In this document: piece after piece, positions 45,966 to 55,229 of the stretch
How the letters are laid out: every line of letters begins with the position of its first letter
Position numbering within the stretch: the first letter of the stretch is position 1
Source of the DNA: Frateuria_A sp051900415
GTDB taxonomy: Bacteria; Pseudomonadota; Gammaproteobacteria; Xanthomonadales; Rhodanobacteraceae
Assembly: GCF_051900415.1 (NCBI RefSeq)
Contig: NZ_JBHZGL010000002.1
Span: 124,001-188,000 of the forward strand
Direction: 5' to 3'
DNA length: 64,000 nucleotides
Made by a program: the position numbers and the translations under genes
The notes under the pieces: model-generated
What the model was told of the DNA's origin: nothing
What the model saw: only the letters and a program-made list of their open reading frames with translations
Databases searched by the model: none

Positions 45966-47159
45966 TCAGGCCGCCTCCGACTCGCGCACCGCATCGAGCG
46001 CCTGGGCCAGATCCGCCCAAAGATCGTCCGCGTGCTCGATGCCCACGGACAACCGCAGCAGGCCCGGGGTGATGCCGCAATCGGCCTGGGTGGCGGCATC
46101 GACGACGCGGTGGGTGAGCCCGGCCGGATGCTGGATCAAGGTGTCGACCGAGCCCAGGCTCACTGCCGGCGTGGCAAGGCGCACCGACGCCATGACCGCG
46201 GCCGCCGCGGCATGCCCGCCATGCAGCTCGAAGGCCAGCAGGCTGCCGGGGCCGCGCATCTGGGTGCGGGCCAGATGCGCGTTGGCCACCGTGCCCAGCC
46301 CCGGGTAGCACACCCGCGCCACCGAGGGATGCGCGGCCAGCCTGTCGGCGATCACCTGGGCGTTGGCCTGTGCCTTGTGCACGCGCAGGCTCAGCGTCGG
46401 CAGGCCGCGGTGCAACAGGTAAGCGCCCAGCGGATGCAACAGCCCGCCGGTCGCCGCCCGCACCTGGCGCAGCGCGGCCGCCCAGTCGGCATCGCAGGCC
46501 ACCACGCCGGCGATCACGTCGCCGTGGCCGCCGAGGAACTTGGTGGCGCTGTGCAGCACCAGTGTCGCGCCGAGCGAGGCCGGTTGCTGCAACACCGGGG
46601 TGGCGAAGGTGGAGTCGACCAGCACCGGTACGCTGCCCGCCGCGCGCACCACGGCGGCGATGTCGACCAGGTCCAGCGTGGGGTTGGCCGGCGTCTCGAT
46701 GATCACCAGCGCCGTGTCGGGGTTGATCGCCGCTCCCACGTCTTGCGGTCGCACCCAGCGGGTGGCGATGCCCAGCAGCCCGGAGGCCAGCAGATGGTCG
46801 GAGGTGCCATACAACGGGCGCACCGCCAGCACGTGCTTGCCGCGCTGGCCGGCCGCCAGCAGGCAGGCCGACATCGCTGCCATGCCCGAGGCAAAGGCGA
46901 CCGCGTCGGTGGTGCCTTCCAGTCGCGCCAATGCCTGCTCGAAGCGCGCGACCGTCGGGTTGTGCAGGCGCGCGTAGATCGGGTTGGCCGCCTGCGCCGC
47001 GCCGCCGACCAGCGCATCGAAGCTGGCGGTGCCTTCGGCCAGGTCGCGCACCGGATAGGTCGTGGAAAGATCGAGCGGGGGCGCGTGCACGCCCAGGTCG
47101 GCGAAGTCCTCGCGACCGGCGTGGACGCCGAGCGTTTCGATGTGCTGCTTGTCGGCCAT
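45966..47159 (-). CDS. Cys/Met-metabolism PLP enzyme (cystathionine gamma-synthase/lyase family)
   Basis: 397 residues. The PLP Schiff-base lysine is Lys207 in HSATKFLGGHGD; other family blocks are YARLHNPTVARFEQALARLE, AFASGMAAMSACLLA, and SVGIEHADDLWADL near the C-terminus. Its gene is divergent from an Lrp-type regulator, as mdeA is from mdeR in Pseudomonas, but the segment that carries the catalytic Cys of methionine gamma-lyases (LYGCTF) reads LYGTSD here. Cystathionine/homocysteine lyase or gamma-synthase activity is therefore at least as likely. The exact reaction cannot be settled from the sequence. Confidence 0.88.
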   Translation of the reverse strand: MADKQHIETLGVHAGREDFADLGVHAPPLDLSTTYPVRDLAEGTASFDALVGGAAQAANPIYARLHNPTVARFEQALARLEGTTDAVAFASGMAAMSACLLAAGQRGKHVLAVRPLYGTSDHLLASGLLGIATRWVRPQDVGAAINPDTALVIIETPANPTLDLVDIAAVVRAAGSVPVLVDSTFATPVLQQPASLGATLVLHSATKFLGGHGDVIAGVVACDADWAAALRQVRAATGGLLHPLGAYLLHRGLPTLSLRVHKAQANAQVIADRLAAHPSVARVCYPGLGTVANAHLARTQMRGPGSLLAFELHGGHAAAAAVMASVRLATPAVSLGSVDTLIQHPAGLTHRVVDAATQADCGITPGLLRLSVGIEHADDLWADLAQALDAVRESEAA

Positions 47160-47254
47160 GGCGATGCTCCCGTTCGGTGAATGGGACCAAGGCTAGAATG
47201 GGCAAGGTGCTCGCAACCAGCTCACCGAATTCTGTTCAGCCTGAGGGGGCTTTC

Positions 47255-47728
47255 GTGCAACTTGACCGAATCGACTTCGCCATCCTGCGCGAACTGCGGA
47301 AGAACGCCCGGCTGCCCAACAAGTTGCTCGCCGAGCGGGTGGGCGTGGCGCCCTCCACCGCGCTGGAACGCGTCCGCCGGTTGCGCGAGCAGGGCGCGAT
47401 CTGCGGTTACCACGCCGAAGTCGCACCGGCGGCGCTGGGCATCGGCCTGCAGGCGATGATCAGCGTGCGACTGGCCCGCCACGCCCGCGCCGACCTGGAC
47501 GCCTTCGGCGGCTACCTGTCGACGCTGCGCGAGGTGCTGGCCTTCTATCACGTGGCCGGCGCCAACGATTACCTGCTGCACGTGGCGGTGCGCGACAGCG
47601 ATCATCTGCGCGACTTCGCGCTGGATGCGTTCACCACGCGCACCGAAGTGGCACACATCGAGACAAGCCTGATCTTCAGCTTCAAGCGCAACGTGGACCT
47701 GCCGGTCTACCGCGCGGCCGTGGAGTGA
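47255..47728 (+). CDS. Lrp/AsnC-family transcriptional regulator
   Basis: 157 residues from the GTG at 47255, preceded by GAGGGGG. The helix-turn-helix is in about 5-50 (IDFAILRELRKNARLPNKLL, VAPSTALERVRRLREQG) and the effector-binding RAM/ACT-like domain in about 65-145 (VLAFYHVAGANDYLLHVAVR). It is divergent from the PLP enzyme at 45966 and is likely its amino-acid-responsive regulator; the starts lie about 95 bp apart. Confidence 0.9.
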   Translation: MQLDRIDFAILRELRKNARLPNKLLAERVGVAPSTALERVRRLREQGAICGYHAEVAPAALGIGLQAMISVRLARHARADLDAFGGYLSTLREVLAFYHVAGANDYLLHVAVRDSDHLRDFALDAFTTRTEVAHIETSLIFSFKRNVDLPVYRAAVE

Positions 47729-47732
47729 TCCT

Positions 47733-48137
47733 TCAGCCCTGGTGATCCTTGAACTGCTGGATTTGCCGTCGCGAGCGCTTGTCCGGCCGCGTCGGCGGCC
47801 GCAGCAGACCGGCCGCCCCCAGCTTGCGCTGTGCCCGTGCCGCCTCGCGCGCGGCCAGGCTCTCCTCGGTTTCCCGGTAGAGCGCCTGCGCCACCGGAGC
47901 CGGTCCGCGCTGTTCGGACAGCGCCAGCACCACGACCTCCAGGCGCTCCTCGCCGCGTCCGATCTGCAAGCGGTCGCCCACATGCACCGCCTTCGACGGC
48001 TTGCAGCCACCTCCGTTGAGATCGACCTTGCCGCCATCGATCGCCTGCTTGGCGAGGCTGCGCGTCTTGAAGAAGCGCGCAGCCCACAGCCACACGTCGG
48101 CACGTACGGCAGCCAGGTTGTCCTGCGTCTCGCTCAT
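47733..48137 (-). CDS. hslR: Ribosome-associated heat shock protein Hsp15 (S4 domain)
   Basis: 134 residues, Hsp15 length. The S4 RNA-binding domain is near 10-70 (VRADVWLWAARFFKTRSLAK, QAIDGGKVDLNGGGCKPSKA, VHVGDRLQIGRG). The C-terminus is basic (RPDKRSRRQIQQFKDHQG). Hsp15 rescues free 50S subunits carrying a peptidyl-tRNA. The ATG at 48137 was chosen because the family N-terminus begins a few residues before the S4 domain. Only 4 bp separate its stop from the converging Lrp gene. Confidence 0.92.
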   Translation of the reverse strand: MSETQDNLAAVRADVWLWAARFFKTRSLAKQAIDGGKVDLNGGGCKPSKAVHVGDRLQIGRGEERLEVVVLALSEQRGPAPVAQALYRETEESLAAREAARAQRKLGAAGLLRPPTRPDKRSRRQIQQFKDHQG

Positions 48138-48176
48138 CGGTCGATTATCCCGCAGCCGTCCATCCGGTGGGCCCAC

Positions 48177-49076
48177 TCAGCCGAGCAACGCGCTGCCGAG
48201 CGGCACGGTGAGCAGCGACAGCACGATGCCCGCGCCGAGGATGGTGTTGGCCAGCGGCGGGTCCAGCCCGTACTCGTCGGCCAGGATGGTCGCCGACACC
48301 ATGGGCGCCATGGCCGCTTGCAGCACGCCGACGCTCAACACCAGCCCGCCGACGCCGCTGGCGATGCCGAGCACCCAGCACGCCAGCGGTGCCAGCAACA
48401 GTTTCCAGCCCAGGCCGAACCCCGCCGCCACCAGCTGGCGCTCACCCGGGTGAAAGCGGAACTGCAGCCCCACCGAGAACAGCGCCAGTGGCGTCAGCGT
48501 GGCACCAAGCGGCGCGAACACGCCCTCGACGACCGGTGGCCAGCCGCCGAGCACACCCGCGGCGATCCCCACCAGCAGCGCCACGAAGGCCGGAAACGTG
48601 GCGATGCGCCGCGCGATCATCACCGGCTCCGGCGCGCGCCCGGCGTACAGGCAGGCCACCACGATGCCAGCCGAGGCGAGCACGGGAAACGCGCCGAGCT
48701 GGTCGGCCACCACTGCCAGCGTCAGGCCGGGCTGGCCATACAGCGCCTGCATGAGCGGATAGCCCATGAACGAGGTGTTGCCCAGGCCACAGACCAGAAT
48801 CAGTGCGCCGATGCGCCCGCGCGACCAGCCCAGCCGAGGCCCCAGCAGCCCGAACAGCAGCCACGCGCCGCCGAAGGTGAGCCACATCGCAACGATCGGA
48901 AACCACAGTTGCGGATCGAAGCGCAACTTCGGGATCAGCTCCAGCACCAGCGCCGGCAGCGCGACGTTGATCACCCACCAGTTGAGCCCCGCCGCAAGCC
49001 CCGCCGGCGGACGCGCCAGACGCGCCACCAGCGCACCCAGCACCAGGCAGGTGAACAGCAACAGCAAGGCGCTCAT
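48177..49076 (-). CDS. AEC-family (auxin efflux carrier-like) transporter
   Basis: 299 residues, about ten membrane helices. AEC features are NWWVINVALPALVLELIPKL early, the central GNTSFMGYPLMQALYG, and ALFSVGLQFRF and AAMAPMVSATILADEYGLD in the second half. The ATG at 49076 was chosen because GGACGG precedes it; an ATG at 49103 adds nine residues. Such carriers export or import small organic acids; the substrate is unknown. Confidence 0.88.
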   Translation of the reverse strand: MSALLLLFTCLVLGALVARLARPPAGLAAGLNWWVINVALPALVLELIPKLRFDPQLWFPIVAMWLTFGGAWLLFGLLGPRLGWSRGRIGALILVCGLGNTSFMGYPLMQALYGQPGLTLAVVADQLGAFPVLASAGIVVACLYAGRAPEPVMIARRIATFPAFVALLVGIAAGVLGGWPPVVEGVFAPLGATLTPLALFSVGLQFRFHPGERQLVAAGFGLGWKLLLAPLACWVLGIASGVGGLVLSVGVLQAAMAPMVSATILADEYGLDPPLANTILGAGIVLSLLTVPLGSALLG

Positions 49077-49210
49077 CAAGCCGTCCGAAACGAAAGGGCG
49101 CATAGCATGCCGGAAGCGACGTGATGCCGTGGCTGCAAACTCCGTAGCTGTCTCCATGCCGGCGCGGGCGCGGTGCGTCAATCCATGCACTGCGACGCGA
49201 TAATGGCCGC

Positions 49211-50344
49211 ATGAACGACACCGACCATCGCGTCCACGGCCTGGCCGAGGACGACGTCCATCCCGACTGGCCACCGCTCGCCCGCGCGGAAGTGACGACG
49301 CTGCTGGCCCGCTATCCGGCGATCGCCTCGATCGGCGCCATCGGATGGCACAGCCCGCGCCCGCTGTCGGCCGCCGCGCTGGTCGACACCGCCGTCGGGA
49401 CCGTGTTCGTCAAGCGCCATCACCGCAGCCTGCGCACGCCCGACACGCTCGCCGAGGAGCACGCCTTCATGGCCTGGCTGCGCGTGGCCGGCATACCGGT
49501 GCCGCCGGTGCTGGCCGATGCGACGGGCCAAACGGCCATCGCGCAGGGCGCGTGGACGTACGAGGTGCATGCGCTCGCCGCCGGCACCGACCTGTACCGC
49601 GAGACGGCCTCCTGGACGCCGTTGCCCGATCTCGCCCACGCGCATGCAGCCGGCGCCATGCTTGCCCGCCTGCATGACGCTGCGGAAGGCTATGCGGCCA
49701 GACAGCGCAACACGCACCTGCTGGTCGCGCGCAGCGAGGTCGTGGAAGCTGCCGACCCGCTCGCTGCCATCGAAGCGCAACTGCCGGACCGGCCAGGGCT
49801 CGCGGCCTACCTGTGCCAACGCGACTGGCGCGCCGAAATTGGCCAGACGCTGGCGCCGTTCCACGGGGGCGTGCAGGCCCGGCTCGCCGCGCAACCATCA
49901 CTGTGGACGCACGGCGACTGGCACGTCTCCAACCTGTGCTGGAGCGCCAACGGCGAAGAAGCCTCCATCACCGCCGTGCTCGACTTCGGGCTGGCCGCCC
50001 GGACCTTTGCGTTGTTCGACCTGGCCACCGCGATCGAGCGCAACGCGATCGCCTGGCTGGAGATCGATCGCGGCGATGGAGGGCACCCGGACACCGCGCG
50101 CGCGTTGATTGCCGGCTACCGCGAGCAACGCCCGTTGTCCGCCGCGGACGTCCATCTGCTGGCCGACCTGCTGCCGCTGGTGCACGTGGATTTCGCGCTG
50201 TCGGAGGTGGAGTACTTCACCGCGGTCACCCGCTCGCCGGCAAACGCCGACGTGGCCTACCACACGTTCCTGCGCGGGCACGCGGCGTGGTTCACGACGG
50301 CGCCGGGACGCGCACTGCTCGACGCCATCCACGCGCTTGCCTGA
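49211..50344 (+). CDS. APH/choline-kinase-like phosphotransferase
   Basis: 377 residues. The kinase core has the nucleotide-site Lys in VFVKRHHRSLR (about 66-76), the Brenner motif LWTHGDWHVSNLCW (His234, Asp236, Asn241), and VLDFGLAARTFALFDLA with Asp258. Such enzymes phosphorylate homoserine, choline, aminoglycosides or similar alcohols. Nothing points to resistance function, and the substrate is not recognisable. It lies just upstream of the TPP riboswitch; a role in thiamine salvage is possible only by position. Confidence 0.87.
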   Translation: MNDTDHRVHGLAEDDVHPDWPPLARAEVTTLLARYPAIASIGAIGWHSPRPLSAAALVDTAVGTVFVKRHHRSLRTPDTLAEEHAFMAWLRVAGIPVPPVLADATGQTAIAQGAWTYEVHALAAGTDLYRETASWTPLPDLAHAHAAGAMLARLHDAAEGYAARQRNTHLLVARSEVVEAADPLAAIEAQLPDRPGLAAYLCQRDWRAEIGQTLAPFHGGVQARLAAQPSLWTHGDWHVSNLCWSANGEEASITAVLDFGLAARTFALFDLATAIERNAIAWLEIDRGDGGHPDTARALIAGYREQRPLSAADVHLLADLLPLVHVDFALSEVEYFTAVTRSPANADVAYHTFLRGHAAWFTTAPGRALLDAIHALA

Positions 50345-50482
50345 CCCCGGACCGTTCGCGCTGAGCAGCGCTCGTGCAGCGAGCGGCGTCAAGGCGCTGC
50401 GCAAGCGTGCGCCCCCTCGACTGCGGCCTGCGCTCAGGCGAGCAGTTTGGATTGGACGTCCATTCCATGCTTCAATACCCGT

Positions 50483-50577
50483 CTTGAAGCGGGGGTGCCC
50501 GGCAAAACGCCGGGCTGAGAGAGTCCCTTGGAACCTGATCCGGCTTGTACCGGCGTAGGGAGCTTGATAAGCAGTCG
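50483..50577 (+). promoter_or_regulatory. TPP riboswitch (THI box)
   Basis: The conserved core elements appear in order: GGGGTGCC at about 50491, the CCGGC-loop-GCCGG stem, GCTGAGA, CCTTGGAACCTGATCCGG, TACCGGCGTAGGGA. The flanking CTTGAAGC and GCTTGATAAG can form the P1 stem. The next gene starts 64 bp downstream. TPP binding should reduce expression of the TonB receptor and pnuT when thiamine is plentiful. Confidence 0.96.
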
Positions 50578-50641
50578 TGCGTCCGTCCGGGCGTGCGCCT
50601 GACCGTCGCTTCGTTCGTGTCCCTTATCCGACGAGCCGACG

Positions 50642-52804
50642 ATGACCCTGCCCCGCACTCCCCTGCTGCTTGCCCTCCTCGCCGCACTGGCCCCGGCTGC
50701 GCATGCCGCCGACCTGCCCGACGCCACCCAGGCGAAGGAACTGGCGCCCGTGCGCGTGGAGGGCCAAACCCACGATGACCGCCACGGCACCGCCATCGAC
50801 GCCTACGGCAACGCCTCGCTGCACGACACCCCGGCGGCGGTCACACTGGTCACGCGCAAGCAGATCGACGACCGCCAGATCCGCACGCTGAGCGAACTGG
50901 CGCGCGAGGACGCCGCGCTGGGCGACAACTACGCGCCCGTCGGCTACTACCAGGACATCGCCATCCGCGGCTATCCGCTGGACCTGGCCACCGGGCTGCG
51001 CATCAACAACCTCACCATCGCCGGCGAGCAGCCGGTCGCGCTGGAGGACAAGCAGCGGGTCGAAGTGCTCAAGGGCCTGGCCGGGTTGCAGGCCGGCGTG
51101 ATGGAGCCGGGCGGCGTGGTCAACTTCGTCAGCAAGCGCCCCGCCGACGTGCGCGAGGTGACGCTGGGCACCGATTCGCACGGCTCCCGCTACGGCGCAC
51201 TGGATATCGGCGGCTGGCTCTCGCCGACTTTCGGCCTGCGCGCCAATCTGGCCTGGGAAGACACCCATGCCTACGTGCACCACGCCGACGGGCGCCGCAA
51301 TTTCTACGCCGTGGCCGCCGACTGGCGCATCACCCCCGACGCCACGCTGGAGCTGGACAGCGACTACCAGGCCAGCGCGCAGCGCTCGGTTTCCGGCTAC
51401 CAGTTGCTCGGCGGCGACACGCTGCCCGAGCATGCCGACCCCACCCGTCTGCTCGGCTTCGAACCGTGGCAGCAGCCGGTGAGCATCCACGCGGCCAACA
51501 CCAGCGCGCGCTTCAACTACGCGTTCAACGCCGACTGGCGCCTGCGCCTGGCCGCCGGGCACAGCCGCAGCGTGATCGACGACAACGTGGCGTTCGCCTA
51601 CGGCTGCTTCTACTCGCCCGCCTGCGCCACCGGCGCGCCGGGCAACTACTTCGCGCCCAACGGCGACTACGACGTCTACGACTACCGCAGCCCCGACGAC
51701 ACGCGCATCGACGACGAAGCGCGCGCGTCGCTGGAAGGGCACCTGGACACCGGCGCCGTCAGCCACCAGCTCACGCTGGGCGCAAGCGCGTTCCGCCGCC
51801 TCAACGACCAGCGCACCGACGTCTACGACTACGTCGCCACCGCCAACATCGCCGATGTGGACCCGCCCTACTTCGCGCCCTCGCCCAACCAGCCCGGGCC
51901 ATCGGTGCGCCGGCTCACCAGCTGGCAGCGCTCGCTGTTCGCGCTGGACCGGCTGCACCTGGGCGAGCAGTGGCAAGTGATCGCCGGCGGCCGCTTCGTG
52001 CGCCTGCACGAACGCGCCTACGACGGCGACGGTGCGCCCGAACGCGACACACGCCTCAGCAAGGCGCTGCCGCAGGCGGCCGTGCTGTGGCAACCGGACG
52101 AGGCGCTCACCAGCTACCTCAGCTACAGCGAAGGCCTGTCGCTGGGCAAGGAAGCACCGTACTGGACCAGCAACGATAGCCAGATGCTCGCGCCGCGGTT
52201 GTCGCGCCAGCTCGAAGCCGGCATGAAATACGCCGTCGGCAGCGCACTCGATCTCAGCGCCGCCCTGTACCGCATCCGCCAGCCCTACCAGTTCGCGCAG
52301 CCGGACGATTCAGACTACGGCTTCACCTTCGTGCAGCGGGGCGAACAGGTGCACACCGGGCTGGAACTGGGTGCGCACGGCCACGTCAGCGAGAACCTCG
52401 ATCTCACCGCCAGTGCGAGCTTCATCCACGCCCGTGCGCAGGACACCGGCACGCCCGCGTACGAAGGCCACCAGGTCGTCAACGTGCCGCGCCTGCGTGC
52501 GGCCGTGTACGCCGACTACCGCCTGCCGTTCGCTCCGCAGCTGAGCCTGCTCGGCGGCTGGCGCTACGCCTCGCCAAACGCCGCCACGCCGGATGGCCGC
52601 GTGCGCGTTCCCGCCTACAACGTGTTCGACGCTGGCGTGCGCTACGCCACCACGCTGGGCGGCCATGCGCTCACCGCACGGTTGTCGATCGACAACCTGT
52701 TCAACCGCTTCTACTGGCGCGACACCGGCAGCGCCTTCGGCGACAGCTACCTGTTCCCGGGCGCACCGCGGCTGGCCCGGCTGTCCGTAAGCTACGCGTT
52801 CTGA
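50642..52804 (+). CDS. TonB-dependent receptor, probable thiamine outer-membrane transporter
   Basis: 720 residues. The signal peptide is PLLLALLAALAPAAHAA; the plug domain is about 45-165 (DTPAAVTLVTRKQIDDRQIR, DIAIRGYPLD, VEVLKGLAGLQAGVMEPGGV), and the barrel ends with the terminal Phe of SVSYAF. By overall sequence it looks like a siderophore-type receptor, but it directly follows a TPP riboswitch and overlaps pnuT, so thiamine (or a thiamine precursor or phosphate) is the likely substrate. Its stop overlaps the pnuT start (TGATG). Confidence 0.92.
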   Translation: MTLPRTPLLLALLAALAPAAHAADLPDATQAKELAPVRVEGQTHDDRHGTAIDAYGNASLHDTPAAVTLVTRKQIDDRQIRTLSELAREDAALGDNYAPVGYYQDIAIRGYPLDLATGLRINNLTIAGEQPVALEDKQRVEVLKGLAGLQAGVMEPGGVVNFVSKRPADVREVTLGTDSHGSRYGALDIGGWLSPTFGLRANLAWEDTHAYVHHADGRRNFYAVAADWRITPDATLELDSDYQASAQRSVSGYQLLGGDTLPEHADPTRLLGFEPWQQPVSIHAANTSARFNYAFNADWRLRLAAGHSRSVIDDNVAFAYGCFYSPACATGAPGNYFAPNGDYDVYDYRSPDDTRIDDEARASLEGHLDTGAVSHQLTLGASAFRRLNDQRTDVYDYVATANIADVDPPYFAPSPNQPGPSVRRLTSWQRSLFALDRLHLGEQWQVIAGGRFVRLHERAYDGDGAPERDTRLSKALPQAAVLWQPDEALTSYLSYSEGLSLGKEAPYWTSNDSQMLAPRLSRQLEAGMKYAVGSALDLSAALYRIRQPYQFAQPDDSDYGFTFVQRGEQVHTGLELGAHGHVSENLDLTASASFIHARAQDTGTPAYEGHQVVNVPRLRAAVYADYRLPFAPQLSLLGGWRYASPNAATPDGRVRVPAYNVFDAGVRYATTLGGHALTARLSIDNLFNRFYWRDTGSAFGDSYLFPGAPRLARLSVSYAF

Positions 52805-53373
52805 TGGATGCCATCGAACTCTTCGGTGCGGTGCTTAGCGCGTGGGCCGTCTGGCTCACCGCGCGGCGGCGCCCGTGGTGCTGGCCGGTGGGCCTGGCGT
52901 CGGTGGGGGTCTACAGCGGGATCTTCATCGACGCCAAGCTCTATTCCGACGCCTTGCTGCAGGCGGCGTTCGCCGGGATGATCGTGTACGGCTGGCTGCG
53001 CTGGCTGAAGCACCTGGGAAGCGACGGCCGCGTGCAGGTGGCGACGCTCCCGCCACGCCAGTGCGTTGGCCACCTGGTCCTGGGCCTCGCCGGCGCGCTC
53101 GCGCTCGGTTACGCCATGCATCGCTGGACCGACGCTGCGCTGCCCTGGCTGGACGCGGCACTCACTGCCTTCAGCCTGGTCGCGATGTGGTGGGAGGCGC
53201 GCCGCTACATCGCCGCCTGGTGGCTGTGGATCGTGGTCGACGTGATTTACGTGGGCGAGTACGTCTACAAGGACCTGCTGATCACCGCGGTGCTCTACGC
53301 CGGCTTCGTCGTGCTTGCGGCCATCGGCCTGCGCGACTGGCGCCGGGCCTCGCAAACCGTGCCGGAGGCATAG
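52804..53373 (+). CDS. pnuT: PnuC-family transporter, probable thiamine transporter PnuT
   Basis: 189 residues, about seven membrane helices. PnuC-family blocks are PWCWPVGLASVGVYSGIFID near 24-43, and WWLWIVVDVIYVGEYVYKDL near 139-158. PnuT versions are recognised by TPP riboswitch control, as here. It facilitates thiamine entry across the inner membrane, with the cytosolic thiamine kinase trapping it. It overlaps the TonB receptor stop, so both are in one riboswitch-controlled operon. Confidence 0.93.
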   Translation: MDAIELFGAVLSAWAVWLTARRRPWCWPVGLASVGVYSGIFIDAKLYSDALLQAAFAGMIVYGWLRWLKHLGSDGRVQVATLPPRQCVGHLVLGLAGALALGYAMHRWTDAALPWLDAALTAFSLVAMWWEARRYIAAWWLWIVVDVIYVGEYVYKDLLITAVLYAGFVVLAAIGLRDWRRASQTVPEA

Positions 53374-53429
53374 CCCGCGCCAGGGTGAGCCTTCCGCGCA
53401 GGCTCCGCACACCCCACCCGGGAACCACC

Positions 53430-53864
53430 ATGACCAAGCTGCTGGCAATCTCCGCACTGGCGTTCGGCCTGCTCCCCATCCACGCATGGGCGGCCTGCGG
53501 CACGACCGACCCCACCAGCACCGCCACACAGGTCGTGCAGGCCCAGGTGGACGCCTACAACGCGCACGACACCAAGGCCTTGGCCGCGTGCTACGCGGCC
53601 GATGCCCGCCTGGTCGGCCTCTCCGGCACGCGACCGCCGGTCGAAGGTCGCGCCGCGATCGCGAACGCCTACGCCAGCCTGTTCGCGAGCCAACCGAAGG
53701 CGTTCGGCGTGGAGATCCTCAAGCGCACCGCCAGCGGCGCCATCGTGGTGGACCTGGAACGGGTGCACGGGATGGCCGGCGACAAGCCGTGGCCCGACGC
53801 CTTTGCCGTATACGAAGTGCGCGACGGCCTGATCGTCAACGCGTGGTTCCCGCCGACCCGGTAA
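53430..53864 (+). CDS. Secreted NTF2-like (SnoaL/SgcJ-type) protein
   Basis: 144 residues. The signal peptide is LLAISALAFGLLPIHAWAA. The NTF2-like fold is visible in VVQAQVDAYNAHDTKALAAC, YAADARLVGLSG, RAAIANAYASLFA and FAVYEVRDGLIVNAWFPP. It starts 56 bp after pnuT and might be part of the thiamine operon, but the family is found in many contexts. Enzymatic function is unknown. Confidence 0.82.
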   Translation: MTKLLAISALAFGLLPIHAWAACGTTDPTSTATQVVQAQVDAYNAHDTKALAACYAADARLVGLSGTRPPVEGRAAIANAYASLFASQPKAFGVEILKRTASGAIVVDLERVHGMAGDKPWPDAFAVYEVRDGLIVNAWFPPTR

Positions 53865-53873
53865 GGCGCCGTT

Positions 53874-55145
53874 TCAGCCCGCGCCGGCCTCGCCGTCGGG
53901 CGCGTTCCAGCACGACGCTTGCGGACGCCGCTCCATCGCGTCCAGGAAGGCCTCCGGCAACGCGAACCGCCCGAACCAGCCGTGCCGCGTGCCCGACAAC
54001 ACGCGAAGCATCTGCCCGCGTGCGCCAGGCATGCGCGAGAGTGGATGGAAGACGCGGTCGCGCAAACGCGCCCAACCGTCGCGTTCGGACTGGAACAGCG
54101 GCGTCAGCCAGCGGCTCCAACGGTGGTAGATCGCCACGTGCGCGCGCCGCCGGGCCGCGTACCGCGCCAGCGCTTCAGACACGTCGTCTGCCGCACGCAG
54201 CGCATCGCGCAGGGCATGCGCGTCGAGCAGCGCCATGTTCACGCCCTGGCCCAGCTGCGGGCTCATCGCGTGCGCCGCATCGCCGAGCAGCACGGCGCGT
54301 CCGCGATACCAGTGGGTGTGCATCGCGTCCCGGTAGCGCGCCTGGGCCAGTCCCGCCGGCACCGGCGTACCGGCGAGCCGCTCGTGCGCCCGTGGCCAGA
54401 CCGCCGCCACGCTTGCACGCCACGCCGCCTCGTCCTGCCCGGCGGTGCCCAGCTCCGCCACCGGCAGGCTCCAGAAGAAGCTCAGGCGCGGTACCGGATC
54501 GCCCGGTCGCGTGCCGACCGGCAACATGCCAGCCATGCGGCGCGCGCCGACATAACGTTGTTGCAGCACATCGCGCCCGGCCCAGTCGCCCGCAGGTACC
54601 AGGCACCACTGCGCACCCCAGGGATAGGGCCGATCCACGCGCGCCGTGCTTACCTGCGAACGCAGGATCGAGGCCGCGCCATCAGCCACCACGACCAGGT
54701 CGAACCCCTCATGGCGTCGGCCCTGCGTGTCGACCAGCGCGCCCTGCTCCGCGTCCACCTGCACGACGCGGACGCCATGGTGGAGATGGCGGCCGTGCGT
54801 CCATGCCGCATCCAGCAGGGAGAACAATGCGGCGCGCTGCATGCCCAGGCCACACAGGCGCGGATCGAGCTCGGCATAGCGCATGTCCATCACCGGCCGA
54901 CCGGCGACGGTCTCGCCGTACAGCCGCGACACCGGCGCGGCGTAACGCATCACCTCATCGAGCAGTCCCAGCTCCCACAGGACCCACTGCCCGACCGGCT
55001 GCAACAGGAATCCGGCGCCGACCGGGCCCAGCCGCGGCGCCTGCTCGAAGACTTCCACATGGTGATCGTCGCCAGACAGCAGCAATGCCGTGGCCTGGCC
55101 GCCCGTACCGTAGCCGACCACCGCTATGCGCAATCGCCTTTCCAT
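53874..55145 (-). CDS. FAD-dependent monooxygenase (PHBH/UbiH fold)
   Basis: 423 residues. The N-terminal Rossmann motif is VVGYGTGGQATALLLSG (G11-Y-G-T-G-G), the DG-type motif LVVVADGAASILR is near 149-161, and the second FAD motif VLLGDAAHAMSPQLGQGVNM follows. The remaining C-terminus lacks a membrane anchor. It hydroxylates an aromatic or similar substrate using NAD(P)H; the substrate is unknown. The ATG at 55145 has GGGGGAAAGGC upstream. Confidence 0.9.
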   Translation of the reverse strand: MERRLRIAVVGYGTGGQATALLLSGDDHHVEVFEQAPRLGPVGAGFLLQPVGQWVLWELGLLDEVMRYAAPVSRLYGETVAGRPVMDMRYAELDPRLCGLGMQRAALFSLLDAAWTHGRHLHHGVRVVQVDAEQGALVDTQGRRHEGFDLVVVADGAASILRSQVSTARVDRPYPWGAQWCLVPAGDWAGRDVLQQRYVGARRMAGMLPVGTRPGDPVPRLSFFWSLPVAELGTAGQDEAAWRASVAAVWPRAHERLAGTPVPAGLAQARYRDAMHTHWYRGRAVLLGDAAHAMSPQLGQGVNMALLDAHALRDALRAADDVSEALARYAARRRAHVAIYHRWSRWLTPLFQSERDGWARLRDRVFHPLSRMPGARGQMLRVLSGTRHGWFGRFALPEAFLDAMERRPQASCWNAPDGEAGAG

Positions 55146-55229
55146 GCCTTTCCCCCGTTCCCTTGCGGAGGCAAGGATAGCTGTCACCCCGACCTTGCTT
55201 GCGACGCCCGTTCGAGGGGCGAAAACCCG

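Noticed and set aside
45966..47159. Naming the PLP enzyme mdeA (methionine gamma-lyase)
   Set aside because: The gene arrangement fits, but the catalytic-site Cys of methionine gamma-lyases is replaced, so the name is not supported.
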